64,000 bases of DNA from Pseudomonas wayambapalatensis (GCA_014268975.2 CP077096.1:5187863-5251862); one strand, 5' to 3'. Positions 33,552 to 42,701 are shown, numbered from the stretch's first letter. Program-made: numbers and translations. The notes: generated by a model from the letters alone, not told the origin.

Positions 33552-33938
33552 TTACTCGGCAGCTTCTACAGCACCACCGACCGGACGATCAACCAGCTCG
33601 ACGTACGCCATAGGCGCGTTGTCGCCAGCGCGGAAACCGCACTTCAGGATGCGCAGGTAGCCGCCCTGACGGGTGGCGTAACGCTTGCCCAGGTCGTTGA
33701 ACAGCTTGCCAACAGCGGATTTCGAACGGGTACGGTCGAAAGCCAGACGACGGTTGGCGACGCTATCTTCCTTGGCCAGGGTGATCAGCGGCTCGGCAAC
33801 GCGGCGCAGTTCCTTGGCTTTCGGCAGGGTGGTTTTGATCAGCTCGTGCTCGATCAACGACACTGCCATGTTCTGGAACATAGCCTTGCGGTGAGAGCTG
33901 GTACGGCTCAGGTGACGTCCACTTTTACGATGACGCAT
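33552..33938 (-). CDS. rplQ: 50S ribosomal protein L17
   Basis: 128 residues; MRHRKSGRHLSRTSSHRKAMF at the N-terminus and TTLPKAKELRRVAEPLITLAK are diagnostic of L17. The C-terminal extension after the core (RPVGGAVEAAE) is short. Last gene of the alpha operon, 42 bases after rpoA and followed by a terminator. Confidence 0.97.
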   Translation of the reverse strand: MRHRKSGRHLSRTSSHRKAMFQNMAVSLIEHELIKTTLPKAKELRRVAEPLITLAKEDSVANRRLAFDRTRSKSAVGKLFNDLGKRYATRQGGYLRILKCGFRAGDNAPMAYVELVDRPVGGAVEAAE

Positions 33939-33980
33939 GATTCATTCCTTACCAAACACTACGTTCGGTGATTACGACGA

Positions 33981-34982
33981 TCAGGCAGTCGCCTTGTCGT
34001 CTTTCTTAAGACTTGCAGGCGGCCAGTTGTCGAGGCGCATGCCGAGAGACAGACCACGGGAGGCCAGGACGTCCTTGATTTCAGTCAGGGACTTCTTGCC
34101 CAGGTTAGGAGTCTTCAACAGCTCTACTTCGGTACGCTGAATCAGGTCGCCGATGTAGTAGATGTTCTCCGCCTTGAGGCAGTTGGCCGAACGTACAGTC
34201 AGTTCCAGGTCGTCAACCGGGCGCAGCAGGATCGGATCGATCTCGTCTTCCTGCTCGACCACGACCGGCTCGCTGTCACCTTTGAGGTCGACGAACGCGG
34301 CCAGCTGCTGTTGCAGGATGGTCGCGGCACGACGAATGGCCTCTTCTGGGTCCAGGGTGCCGTTGGTTTCCAGATCGATGACCAGCTTGTCCAGGTTGGT
34401 ACGCTGTTCAACACGGGCGTTCTCGACCACGTAGGCGATACGACGCACCGGGCTGAACGAAGCGTCCAGCTGAAGACGGCCAATGCTGCGGCTTTCATCT
34501 TCGTCAGTCTGACGGGAATCGGCCGGCTCGTAACCGCGACCACGAGCTACGGTGAGCTTCATGTTCAGGGCGCCGTTGGACGCCAGGTTCGCGATTACGT
34601 GATCGGGATTGACGATCTCGACATCGTGATCCAGCTGAATATCGGCAGCGGTAACCACCCCCGAACCCTTTTTCGACAAGGTCAGCGTAACTTCGTCACG
34701 ACCGTGCAGCTTGATCGCCAGGCCTTTGAGGTTCAACAGGATTTCAATGACATCTTCCTGTACACCTTCGATCGCGGAGTACTCATGGAGTACGCCATCG
34801 ATCTCGGCCTCGACTACCGCACAGCCAGGCATGGAGGACAACAGGATGCGACGCAGCGCGTTGCCCAGGGTATGGCCGAAACCACGCTCGAGAGGCTCGA
34901 GCGTGATCTTGGCGCGGGTTGGACTGACTACCTGCACGTCGATGTGACGGGGAGTCAGGAACTCATTTACCGAAATCTGCAT
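33981..34982 (-). CDS. rpoA: RNA polymerase alpha subunit
   Basis: 333 residues (E. coli 329). The assembly domain covers about 1-230 ([25 protein letters not shown] near residue 32), and the C-terminal domain that touches UP elements and activators covers about 250-320 ([34 protein letters not shown]). Both parts are complete. It lies between rpsD and rplQ as in E. coli. Confidence 0.98.
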
Positions 34983-35004
34983 GGATGCACCTATTTTCTA
35001 GCCC

Positions 35005-35625
35005 TTACTTGGAGTAGAGCTCGACAATCAGGTTTTCGTTGATGTCGGCGGACAGATCGCTGCGAGCAGGAACGTTCTTGAAAACGCCCGACTTTTTAGC
35101 GGAATCAACGTCTACCCACTCAACGCGGCCACGCTGGGCGCACAGTTCAAGGGCTTGAACAATGCGCAGCTGGTTCAGCGACTTCTCACGAACCGCGACC
35201 ACGTCACCCGGACGAACTTGGTAGGATGGAATGTTTACGGTCTTGCCGTTGACGCTGATCGCTTTGTGCGAAACCAGCTGACGGGATTCGGAACGAGTCG
35301 AACCGAAGCCCATACGGTAAACGACGTTGTCCAGGCGGCATTCCAGCAGTTGCAGCAGGTTCTCACCAGTAGCGCCTTTTTTCGAGGCTGCGACTTGGTA
35401 GTAACCGCGGAACTGGCGCTCCAGGACACCGTAGATACGGCGGACTTTTTGTTTCTCGCGCAGCTGGGTACCGTAGTCGGACTGACGGCCACGGCGCTGG
35501 CCGTGGATACCTGGGGCTGCTTCGATGTTGCACTTCGATTCCAGAGCGCGAACGCCGCTCTTCAGGAACAGGTCAGTGCCTTCACGGCGAGACAGTTTGC
35601 ATTTTGGACCAATGTAACGTGCCAT
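35005..35625 (-). CDS. rpsD: 30S ribosomal protein S4
   Basis: 206 residues, primary 16S rRNA binder. MARYIGPKCKLSRREGTDL start; an S4 RNA-binding domain around ECRLDNVVYRMGFGSTRSESRQLVSHKAI, written here as CRLDNVVYRMGFG. Only one cysteine stands at the N-terminus, so it is the zinc-free form. In E. coli S4 is the repressor of the alpha operon; the 131-base gap before rpsM could hold such a target. Confidence 0.97.
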   Translation of the reverse strand: MARYIGPKCKLSRREGTDLFLKSGVRALESKCNIEAAPGIHGQRRGRQSDYGTQLREKQKVRRIYGVLERQFRGYYQVAASKKGATGENLLQLLECRLDNVVYRMGFGSTRSESRQLVSHKAISVNGKTVNIPSYQVRPGDVVAVREKSLNQLRIVQALELCAQRGRVEWVDVDSAKKSGVFKNVPARSDLSADINENLIVELYSK

Positions 35626-35640
35626 TTATCTGTCTCCTGA

Positions 35641-36030
35641 TTACACGCGACGCTTCTTCGGCGGACGGCACCCGTTATGCGGGATTGGCGTCACGTCGGT
35701 GATGCTGGCGATCTTGTAGCCGCAGCTGTTCAGTGCACGAACGGCGGACTCACGACCTGGACCTGGACCCTTGACGTTGACGTCGAGGTTCTTCAGACCG
35801 TATTCCAGCGCAGCTTGACCAGCACGCTCAGCAGCGATCTGGGCTGCGAACGGGGTGGATTTGCGCGAACCACGGAAACCCGAACCACCGGAGGTCGCCC
35901 AGGACAAAGCATTGCCCTGACGGTCGGTGATGGTCACGATGGTGTTGTTGAAAGACGCATGGATGTGGGCGATGCCATCAACCACTGTCTTTTTGACTTT
36001 TTTACGAGGACGAGCAGCAGGTTTTGCCAT
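35641..36030 (-). CDS. rpsK: 30S ribosomal protein S11
   Basis: 129 residues. [21 protein letters not shown] near residue 19 and the very basic tail [20 protein letters not shown] identify S11, a component of the 30S platform near the mRNA exit. It sits 18 bases after rpsM and 15 before rpsD. Confidence 0.97.
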
Positions 36031-36048
36031 GTCTATATTCCTGGGCGA

Positions 36049-36405
36049 TTACTTGCGGATCGGCTTACGCGGGCCCTTACGGGTGCGTGCGTTGGTCTTG
36101 GTGCGCTGACCGCGAACCGGCAGACCTTTACGATGACGCAGGCCGCGGTAGCAACCCAGGTCCATCAAGCGCTTGATCTTCATGTTGATGTCACGACGCA
36201 GGTCACCTTCGGTGGTGAACTTCGCAACTTCGCCACGCAGGGTTTCGATTTGCTCGTCGCTCAGATCCTTGATCTTAGCGGCTGGATTTACACCAGCGTC
36301 TGCACAGATTTTCTGTGCAGTTGTGCGACCGACACCATAGATGTAGGTCAGCGAGATAACAGTATGCTTGTTATCTGGAATGTTGACGCCTGCAATACGG
36401 GCCAT
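36049..36405 (-). CDS. rpsM: 30S ribosomal protein S13
   Basis: 118 residues. [22 protein letters not shown] at the start and [21 protein letters not shown] at the end are the S13 signature; the tail reaches toward P-site tRNA. First gene of the alpha operon, separated from rpmJ by 131 bases including a strong hairpin. Confidence 0.97.
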
Positions 36406-36491
36406 TCAGTGGGACTCCAATTGACAGCTACCTACGCCCCGGAAGCCAAGAAATAGGGCGCGAGATAATATCGCTGTAGAAACGAATAATC

Positions 36492-36519
36492 AACCCAGCA
36501 GCACACTAGCTGCTGGGTT
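36492..36519 (-). terminator. 11 bp hairpin between rpmJ and rpsM (terminator or attenuator)
   Basis: AACCCAGCAGC (36492-36502) and GCTGCTGGGTT (36509-36519) pair perfectly with a 6-base loop. On the minus strand only a broken T stretch (TTGATTATTCGTTT) follows, so termination may be partial. It lies at the spc/alpha operon border. Confidence 0.55.
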
Positions 36520-36536
36520 TGAAGCGCAGATCACAC

Positions 36537-36653
36537 TCAGCCTTGGCGCTGCTTGTGACGCGGTTCCGCGCTGCAGATCACGCGCACGATACCTTCGCGA
36601 CGAATGATCTTGCAGTTGCGGCACAGCTTTTTCACCGATGCACGAACTTTCAT
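36537..36653 (-). CDS. rpmJ: 50S ribosomal protein L36
   Basis: 38 codons: MKVRASVKKLCRNCKIIRRE, then GIVRVICSAEPRHKQRQG. C11, C14, C27 and H33 form the zinc site, so this is the zinc-containing type. It lies 28 bases after secY, the usual place at the end of the spc operon, and reads on the minus strand from ATG at 36653 to TGA at 36537. Confidence 0.95.
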   Translation of the reverse strand: MKVRASVKKLCRNCKIIRREGIVRVICSAEPRHKQRQG

Positions 36654-36681
36654 TACCGACTCCTCGAACCTTAGGGGTCTA

Positions 36682-38013
36682 TCAGCGCAGCAGGCCGCTG
36701 CCACCGTAGCCTTTCAGGTTGGCTTTCTTCATCAGGGATTCGTACTGGTGCGAAACGAGGTGCGATTGTACTTGGGACATGAAGTCCATCACAACCACTA
36801 CCACAATCAGCAACGAGGTCCCGCCAAGGTAGAACGGCACGTTTGCTGCCACCACCAGGAACTGGGGCAGAAGGCAGACGGCCATCATGTAAAGAGCACC
36901 GAACATGGTCAGACGAGTCAGAACGCCATCAATGTAGCGCGCCGACTGCTCACCAGGACGGATACCCGGAATAAAGGCACCGGACTTCTTCAGGTTTTCC
37001 GCTACGTCTTTCGGGTTGAACATCAACGCTGTGTAGAAGAAGCAGAAGAAGATGATCCCTGCACTAAACAGCAGAATGTTCAACGGCTGACCAGGAGCGA
37101 TCGACTGCGAGATGTCCTGCAGCCAGCCCATACCTTCGGACTGACCGAACCAGGCACCCAGCGAAGCCGGGAACAGCAAGATGCTGCTCGCGAAAATGGC
37201 AGGAATGACGCCCGCCATGTTCACTTTCAGCGGCAAGTGGCTGGTCTGCGCAGCGAAGACCTTGCGGCCCTGCTGACGCTTGGCATAGTGAACGGCGATA
37301 CGACGCTGACCACGCTCAATGAACACCACGAAACCGATAATCGCTACTGCAAGCAAACCGATAGCGACCAGGGCGAAGATGTTGATATCGCCTGTGCGCG
37401 CAGACTCGAAAGACTGCCCGATTGCTCTCGGAAGACCGGCAACGATACCTGCGAAGATCAACATCGAGATACCGTTGCCCACACCGCGCTCGGTGATCTG
37501 CTCGCCGAGCCACATCATGAACATTGCGCCAGCCACGAAAGTGGAGACGGCAACGACATGGAAGCCCAGGCCTGCAGAAAACGCCACGCCCTGGTTGGCC
37601 AGGCCAATGGACATGCCAATGGCTTGAACCAGCGCCAGGATAACGGTGCCGTAGCGGGTGTACTGGCTGATCTTGCGACGGCCAGCTTCACCTTCCTTCT
37701 TCAACTGCTCCAGTTGAGGGCTGACTGCGGTCATGAGCTGCATGATGATCGATGCCGAGATGTACGGCATGATCCCCAGTGCAAAGATGCTCATACGCTC
37801 CAGCGCACCACCGGAAAACATGTTGAACAAGCTAAGAATGGTCCCCTCATTCTGTCGAAACAGATCCGCCAGACGGTCTGGATTGATGCCAGGCACCGGG
37901 ATATGTGCGCCGATCCGATAGACGATGATCGCCATGAACAGAAAGCGCAGACGAGCCCAGAGTTCCGACATCCCGCCCTTACCGAGCGAAGAGAGAGCAC
38001 CTTGCTTAGCCAT
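36682..38013 (-). CDS. secY: Protein translocase subunit SecY
   Basis: 443 residues with ten transmembrane segments, the pore of the Sec channel. IVYRIGAHIPVPGINPDRL near residue 33 and MPYISASIIMQLMTAVSPQLEQLKKEGEAGRRKISQYTRYGT (starting near residue 80) are family signatures; PGIRPGEQSARYID lies in the region of the C-terminal cytosolic loop. The gene starts directly after the rplO stop without a gap, so translation is coupled. Confidence 0.98.
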   Translation of the reverse strand: MAKQGALSSLGKGGMSELWARLRFLFMAIIVYRIGAHIPVPGINPDRLADLFRQNEGTILSLFNMFSGGALERMSIFALGIMPYISASIIMQLMTAVSPQLEQLKKEGEAGRRKISQYTRYGTVILALVQAIGMSIGLANQGVAFSAGLGFHVVAVSTFVAGAMFMMWLGEQITERGVGNGISMLIFAGIVAGLPRAIGQSFESARTGDINIFALVAIGLLAVAIIGFVVFIERGQRRIAVHYAKRQQGRKVFAAQTSHLPLKVNMAGVIPAIFASSILLFPASLGAWFGQSEGMGWLQDISQSIAPGQPLNILLFSAGIIFFCFFYTALMFNPKDVAENLKKSGAFIPGIRPGEQSARYIDGVLTRLTMFGALYMMAVCLLPQFLVVAANVPFYLGGTSLLIVVVVVMDFMSQVQSHLVSHQYESLMKKANLKGYGGSGLLR

Positions 38014-38448
38014 TTATTCCTCGAACTTGCCGCCAGCTGCTTCGATAGCCGCACGCGCACCTTTGGTGACGGCGATGCCCTTGATAGTGACTGCGCGAGT
38101 GACTTCGCCGGACAGCATGATTTTCACACGCTGTACATGCTGGCCAATCACGTTGGCGTCTTTCAGGGACTGTACGGAGATCACGTCGCCTTCCACCTTG
38201 GCCAGCTCGGACAGACGCACTTCAGCGCGGTCCATGGCTTTCAGGGAAACGAAGCCGAACTTCGGCAGACGACGGTGCAGCGGCTGTTGACCGCCTTCGA
38301 AGCCCGGAGCGATGGTGCCACCGGAACGGGAGGTCTGACCTTTGTGACCGCGGCCACCAGTCTTGCCCAAACCGCTACCGATACCACGACCCGGACGATG
38401 CTTCTCGCGACGGGAACCCGGCGCTGGACTCAGATCATTGAGTTTCAT
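38014..38448 (-). CDS. rplO: 50S ribosomal protein L15
   Basis: 144 residues. MKLNDLSPAPGSRREKHRPG followed by GSGLGKTGGRGHKGQ is the Gly-rich L15 N-terminus, and the globular part ends GAKAAIEAAGGKFEE-like (here GARAAIEAAGGKFEE). It lies between rpmD and secY with 3 and 0 base gaps. Confidence 0.97.
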   Translation of the reverse strand: MKLNDLSPAPGSRREKHRPGRGIGSGLGKTGGRGHKGQTSRSGGTIAPGFEGGQQPLHRRLPKFGFVSLKAMDRAEVRLSELAKVEGDVISVQSLKDANVIGQHVQRVKIMLSGEVTRAVTIKGIAVTKGARAAIEAAGGKFEE

Positions 38449-38451
38449 CGA

Positions 38452-38628
38452 TTAACCCTCGACGCGCAGCATGTAGTAAGCCTTGTTGATCATCCCGCGA
38501 TTCTCGGGAGTATCCTGGACTTCTACAGTGTGACCGATGCGACGCAGACCCAGGCCTTTAACGCACAGGATGTGGTTAGGCAGACGGCCGGCGGTGCTCT
38601 TGATCAGCGTTACTTTTACGGTTGCCAT
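38452..38628 (-). CDS. rpmD: 50S ribosomal protein L30
   Basis: 58 codons: MATVKVTLIKSTAGRLPNHI, then LCVKGLGLRRIGHTVEVQDT and PENRGMINKAYYMLRVEG. The GLGLRRIGHTVE block is diagnostic. Two bases separate it from rpsE and three from rplO. ATG at 38628, TAA at 38452. Confidence 0.96.
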   Translation of the reverse strand: MATVKVTLIKSTAGRLPNHILCVKGLGLRRIGHTVEVQDTPENRGMINKAYYMLRVEG

Positions 38629-38630
38629 GA

Positions 38631-39131
38631 TCAGAAGATCTCCTCAACACTCTTGCCGCGCTTGGCAGCAATGGACTCAGGAGATTGCATGGCTTTCAGA
38701 CCCTTGAAGGTGGCGTAAACCACGTTCACTGGGTTGGTCGAACCGTAGCACTTGGCCAGAACGTTCTGGACACCAGCAACTTCCAGGACAGCACGCATTG
38801 CGCCGCCGGCGATGATACCGGTACCTTCCGAAGCAGGCTGCATGTAAACCTTCGAGGCGCCGTGGGCAGCCTTGGTGGCGTACTGCAGGGTGGTGCCCTT
38901 CAGGTCAACCTGGATCATGTTGCGACGGGCAGCCTCCATGGCTTTCTGGATCGCGGCAGGTACTTCGCGCGATTTGCCACGGCCGAAGCCGACGCGACCT
39001 TTGCCATCACCTACCACGGTCAGCGCGGTGAAGGTGAAGATACGGCCGCCTTTAACGGTTTTAGCAACGCGGTTAACTTGAACCAGCTTCTCGATGTAGC
39101 CTTCGTCGCGCTTTTGATCGTTATTTGCCAT
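38631..39131 (-). CDS. rpsE: 30S ribosomal protein S5
   Basis: 166 residues. The double-stranded RNA-binding part GYIEKLVQVNRVAKTVKGGR begins near residue 11; GVQNVLAKCYGSTNPVNVV near residue 118 and the C-terminal RGKSVEEIF fit. The protein lies at the mRNA entry and affects decoding fidelity. No substitution was noted in the VAKTVKGGR loop. Confidence 0.97.
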   Translation of the reverse strand: MANNDQKRDEGYIEKLVQVNRVAKTVKGGRIFTFTALTVVGDGKGRVGFGRGKSREVPAAIQKAMEAARRNMIQVDLKGTTLQYATKAAHGASKVYMQPASEGTGIIAGGAMRAVLEVAGVQNVLAKCYGSTNPVNVVYATFKGLKAMQSPESIAAKRGKSVEEIF

Positions 39132-39134
39132 AAC

Positions 39135-39485
39135 TTAGAACTCCAGTCCGCCTTCACGAGCAGCATCGGCCAGCGCCTTGACGCGACCATGGTACTTGAA
39201 GCCGGAACGGTCAAAGGCAACTTGAGATACACCGGCGGCTTTCGCACGCTCAGCTACCAGCTTGCCAACCTTAGTGGCCGCGTCGATGTTGCCGGTGGCG
39301 CCATCACGCAGTTCTTTGTCCAAGGTCGAGGCGCTTGCCAGAACCTTGCTGCCGTCGGCCGAAATGACCTGGGCATAGATGTGCTGCGAGGAGCGGAACA
39401 CGCACAGACGCACGGCTTCGAGCTCGTGCATTTTCAGGCGTGCTTTGCGAGCGCGACGCAGTCGAATAACTTTTTTGTCGGTCAT
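39135..39485 (-). CDS. rplR: 50S ribosomal protein L18
   Basis: 116 residues, 5S rRNA-binding protein. A basic N-terminus (KKVIRLRRARKARLKMHELE) and VAFDRSGFKYHGRVKALADAAREGGLEF at the end are typical. Ten bases after rplF, three before rpsE. Confidence 0.97.
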   Translation of the reverse strand: MTDKKVIRLRRARKARLKMHELEAVRLCVFRSSQHIYAQVISADGSKVLASASTLDKELRDGATGNIDAATKVGKLVAERAKAAGVSQVAFDRSGFKYHGRVKALADAAREGGLEF

Positions 39486-39495
39486 TTGCTAGGCC

Positions 39496-40029
39496 CTACT
39501 TCTTCTTGGCTTCTTTACGACGGACTACTTCGTCCGCGTAACGCACACCCTTGCCTTTGTAAGGCTCTGGCGGACGGAAATCGCGGATTTCAGCGGCCAC
39601 CTGACCCACCAGCTGCTTGTCGATACCCTTGATCAGGATGTCGGTCTGGCTTGGGGTTTCAGCGGTGATACCGGCTGGCAGTTCGTAGTCCACTGGATGC
39701 GAGAAGCCCAGAGCCAGGTTCAGGATGGTGCCCTTGGCCTGTGCCTTGTAACCAACACCGACCAGCTGGAGCTTGCGCTCGAAGCCTTGGCTTACGCCCT
39801 GGACCATGTTGTTCACCAGAGCACGGGTGGTACCGGCCATGGCGCGAGCTTGCTGGTCACCGTTGCGAGCGACGAAGCGCAGCTCGCCAGACTCTTCGGT
39901 AACTTCAACAGACGAGTGAACGTTCAGTTCGAGAGTGCCCTTGGCACCCTTCACCGAAAGCTGCTGGCCGGCGAATTTGACTTCGACACCGGATGGCAGC
40001 TTAACGGGGTTCTTAGCGACGCGAGACAT
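39496..40029 (-). CDS. rplF: 50S ribosomal protein L6
   Basis: 177 residues, built of two repeated domains. MSRVAKNPVKLPSGVEV at the start and the RRPPEPYKGKGVRY-type signature (here RPPEPYKGKGVRYADE) near residue 153 identify L6, which binds near the factor site of the 50S subunit. Confidence 0.97.
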   Translation of the reverse strand: MSRVAKNPVKLPSGVEVKFAGQQLSVKGAKGTLELNVHSSVEVTEESGELRFVARNGDQQARAMAGTTRALVNNMVQGVSQGFERKLQLVGVGYKAQAKGTILNLALGFSHPVDYELPAGITAETPSQTDILIKGIDKQLVGQVAAEIRDFRPPEPYKGKGVRYADEVVRRKEAKKK

Positions 40030-40041
40030 GCCTATCTCCCC

Positions 40042-40434
40042 TTAGAACACTGTGCACAGAACTTCGCCACCGACACCGGCAGCGCGCGCAGCGCGATCAG
40101 TCATCACACCTTTGTTGGTGGAGACGATAGACACGCCCAGACCGCCACGTACTTTCGGCAGGTCAGAGACGGACTTGTACTGGCGCAGGCCTGGACGGCT
40201 GGAGCGCTTCAGTTCCTCGATGACCGGACGGCCTTCGAAGTACTTCAGTTCGATCGACAGGGAAGGCTTGACTTCGCCACTGACCTGGTAGCCAGCGATG
40301 TAACCTTCGTCCTTCAGAACTTTGGCAACCGCGACCTTCAGAGTGGAGGAAGGCATGCTTACGACGGACTTTTCAGCCATCTGGGCATTACGGATGCGAG
40401 TTAGCATGTCCGCTAACGGGTCCTGCATACTCAT
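40042..40434 (-). CDS. rpsH: 30S ribosomal protein S8
   Basis: 130 residues. MSMQDPLADMLTRIRNAQMA at the start and STNKGVMTDRAARAAGVGGEVLCTVF at the end, with the S8 signature inside it. In E. coli S8 represses the spc operon by binding the rplE mRNA. AGGAG lies 12 bases before the first ATG, and a second in-frame ATG is two codons later. An unusually long gap with two terminator-like hairpins separates it from rpsN. Confidence 0.97.
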   Translation of the reverse strand: MSMQDPLADMLTRIRNAQMAEKSVVSMPSSTLKVAVAKVLKDEGYIAGYQVSGEVKPSLSIELKYFEGRPVIEELKRSSRPGLRQYKSVSDLPKVRGGLGVSIVSTNKGVMTDRAARAAGVGGEVLCTVF

Positions 40435-40502
40435 GGGCTAGATGCTCCTGATACAAGAATTATTAGCCTTGCGGCTATCACAACCACCTGACCGCCCCGG
40501 GC

Positions 40503-40580
40503 AAAAAACCCAGGCTCAGGTGAGCCGGTCATTCTAGACACAAGACAGAAACGAAACAAGCCCCACGAGGGGGCTTGTTT
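40503..40580 (-). terminator. Two terminator-like hairpins between rpsN and rpsH
   Basis: Reading the minus strand, AAACAAGCCCC-N5-GGGGCTTGTTT (40580-40554, 11 bp) is followed by TTTCGTTTCTG; 27 bases on, GGCTCA-CC-TGAGCC (40526-40513) is followed by TGGGTTTTTTG. Both have the form of intrinsic terminators. They lie in the 209-base gap between rpsN and rpsH, inside the spc operon; no clear promoter is seen between them and rpsH. Confidence 0.55.
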
Positions 40581-40643
40581 GTTGGCGATGTCACCGGCGG
40601 TCGGAAGATTGCCCCCCCTACGCCGGGATCACACCTGCAGCTA

Positions 40644-40949
40644 TTACCAGGAGGCCTTGACCAGACCTGGTACGTCACCGCGCATTGCAGCTTGACGCAG
40701 CATGTTACGGCCCAGGCCGAACTTACGGTAAACACCGTGAGGACGACCGGTCAGGCGGCAACGGTTGCGCAGGCGCGAGGCGCTGGCATCACGAGGCTGC
40801 TTCTGCAGAGCGACAACGGCAGCGAAACGCTCTTCTGGAGAGGCGTTCAGGTTGACGATGGTCGCTTTCAGCTCGGCACGCTTTTTGGCGTACTTGGCTA
40901 CCGTGAGCTGACGCTTCAGCTCGCGGTTTTTCATGCTCTTCTTGGCCAT
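40644..40949 (-). CDS. rpsN: 30S ribosomal protein S14
   Basis: 101 residues, the long zinc-free form (single Cys in RLRNRCRLTGRPHGVYRKFGLGRN; no CxxC pair). MAKKSMKNRELKRQLTVAKY is the start at 40949; 42 upstream in-frame bases overlap rplE and lack homology. 13 bases after rplE. Confidence 0.97.
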   Translation of the reverse strand: MAKKSMKNRELKRQLTVAKYAKKRAELKATIVNLNASPEERFAAVVALQKQPRDASASRLRNRCRLTGRPHGVYRKFGLGRNMLRQAAMRGDVPGLVKASW

Positions 40950-40962
40950 TTTCCTACTCCAA

Positions 40963-41502
40963 TCAGTTGCGGAACGGGAACTTGAATGCACGCAGCAGAG
41001 CGCGGCCTTCGTCGTCCGAACGAGCAGTGGTGGTCAGGGTGATGTCCAAACCGCGCAGAGCATCGATCTTGTCGTAGTCGATTTCCGGGAAGATGATCTG
41101 CTCTTTCACGCCCATGCTGTAGTTGCCACGGCCATCGAAGGACTTGGCATTCAGGCCGCGGAAGTCGCGAACCCGAGGCAGGGAGATCGCCAGCAGGCGG
41201 TCCAGGAATTCGTACATCTTGTCGCTACGCAGGGTCACCTTGACGCCGATCGGCCAGCCCTCACGGACTTTGAAGCCCGCGATGGATTTACGAGCGAAAG
41301 TCACGACCGGCTTTTGACCGGTGATCTTTTCCAGGTCGGCAACTGCGTGCTCGATGACTTTCTTGTCGCCGATCGCTTCGCCCAGACCCATGTTCAGGGT
41401 GATCTTGGTAACGCGCGGAACTTCCATCACGTTCGACAGCTTAAGTTCTTCCTTAAGCTTGGGAGCGATTTCGTTCCGGTACATCTCTTTCAGTCGTGCC
41501 AT
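40963..41502 (-). CDS. rplE: 50S ribosomal protein L5
   Basis: 179 residues, contacts 5S rRNA and P-site tRNA. EVPRVTKITLNMGLGEAIGDKK near residue 28 and the C-terminal ALRGLDITLTTTARSDDEGRALL fit L5. Twenty bases after rplX. Confidence 0.97.
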   Translation of the reverse strand: MARLKEMYRNEIAPKLKEELKLSNVMEVPRVTKITLNMGLGEAIGDKKVIEHAVADLEKITGQKPVVTFARKSIAGFKVREGWPIGVKVTLRSDKMYEFLDRLLAISLPRVRDFRGLNAKSFDGRGNYSMGVKEQIIFPEIDYDKIDALRGLDITLTTTARSDDEGRALLRAFKFPFRN

Positions 41503-41522
41503 GGTCTTCTACCTAGCAGTGT

Positions 41523-41837
41523 TCAAGCATCAACCGCTTTTTGGGTCGACTTGAAGACACGAATTTTCTTACCGTCTTCTACTTTGAAACCAACGCGGTC
41601 AGCCTTGTTGGTTTCGCCATTGAAGATGGCAACGTTGGAAGCGTGCAGAGGCGCTTCTTTCTCGACGATACCGCCCTGAACGCCGGCCATCGGGTTCGGC
41701 TTGGTATGACGCTTGACCAGGTTGACACCACCGATGACCAGACGGTCATCAGCGAGAACCTTCAGCACCTTACCGCGCTTACCCTTGTCTTTGCCGGCGA
41801 TCACGATGATCTCGTCGTCACGACGAATCTTTTGCAT
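41523..41837 (-). CDS. rplX: 50S ribosomal protein L24
   Basis: 104 residues with a KOW motif ([21 protein letters not shown] at residues about 6-26). It nucleates 50S assembly by binding the 5' end of 23S rRNA. Eleven bases after rplN. Confidence 0.97.
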
Positions 41838-41848
41838 GTCGGATCTCC

Positions 41849-42217
41849 TTACAGCACTTCAGGGGCGAGCGAGACGATCTTCATGAACTTCTCGTTACGA
41901 AGTTCACGGGTCACTGGCCCGAAGATGCGGGTACCGATCGGCTCTTGCTTGTTGTTCAGCAGAACAGCAGCGTTGCCGTCGAAACGAATGATGGAACCGT
42001 CAGCGCGACGTACACCGTGACGGGTACGGACGACAACAGCGGTCATCACCTGGCCTTTCTTGACCTTACCGCGAGGAATCGCTTCCTTGACGGTAACTTT
42101 GATGATGTCACCGATGCCAGCGTAACGGCGGTGCGAACCGCCGAGCACCTTGATGCACATGACGCGACGAGCGCCGCTGTTATCGGCCACATCGAGCATG
42201 GATTGAGTCTGAATCAT
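41849..42217 (-). CDS. rplN: 50S ribosomal protein L14
   Basis: 122 residues: [27 protein letters not shown] start, and [19 protein letters not shown] plus [10 protein letters not shown] in the second half. Located at the bridge to the 30S subunit. First gene of the spc group, 23 bases after rpsQ with no terminator between, so the S10 and spc groups are probably joined. Confidence 0.97.
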
Positions 42218-42240
42218 AAAATTTCTCCGACCCCTAGCCC

Positions 42241-42507
42241 TTAGACTTCAACAGCGCGTTCGAGGACTTCAACCAGTGCCCAGGACTTGGTCTTGGCCAG
42301 CGGACGAGTTTCGGTGATCGAAACCTTGTCGCCGATCTTGCACTGATTGGTTTCGTCGTGCGCGTGCAGCTTAGTCGAACGCTTAACGTATTTACCGTAG
42401 ATCGGGTGCTTTACGCGACGCTCGATCAGAACGGTGATGGTCTTGTCCATTTTGTCGCTGACGACACGGCCAGTCAGCGTACGGACGGTTTTTTCAGCTT
42501 CAGCCAT
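42241..42507 (-). CDS. rpsQ: 30S ribosomal protein S17
   Basis: 88 residues, OB-fold 16S rRNA binder. LTGRVVSDKMDKTITVLIERRV at residues about 12-33 and the S17 signature KIGDKVSITETRPLAKTKSW. The ATG at 42507 (MAEAEK) is taken, two codons after another in-frame ATG. Confidence 0.97.
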   Translation of the reverse strand: MAEAEKTVRTLTGRVVSDKMDKTITVLIERRVKHPIYGKYVKRSTKLHAHDETNQCKIGDKVSITETRPLAKTKSWALVEVLERAVEV

Positions 42508-42509
42508 GA

Positions 42510-42701
42510 TCACTTACCTGCCTGCTGGTTGAGCACAGTTTTCACGCGAGCGATGTCACGCTTAACTTGCGAGAGCAGGTGCGACTGCCCCAACTGGCCA
42601 GTTGCTTTCTGCATACGCAGATTGAACTGGTCGCGCAGCAAGCCGAGCAGTTGCTCATTCAGTTGCTGTGCCGATTTTTCACGAAGTTCATTCGCTTTCA
42701 T
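42510..42701 (-). CDS. rpmC: 50S ribosomal protein L29
   Basis: 63 residues, two-helix protein near the peptide exit. [20 protein letters not shown] and [25 protein letters not shown] are typical. The ATG overlaps the rplP stop by one base (TGATG). Confidence 0.96.
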
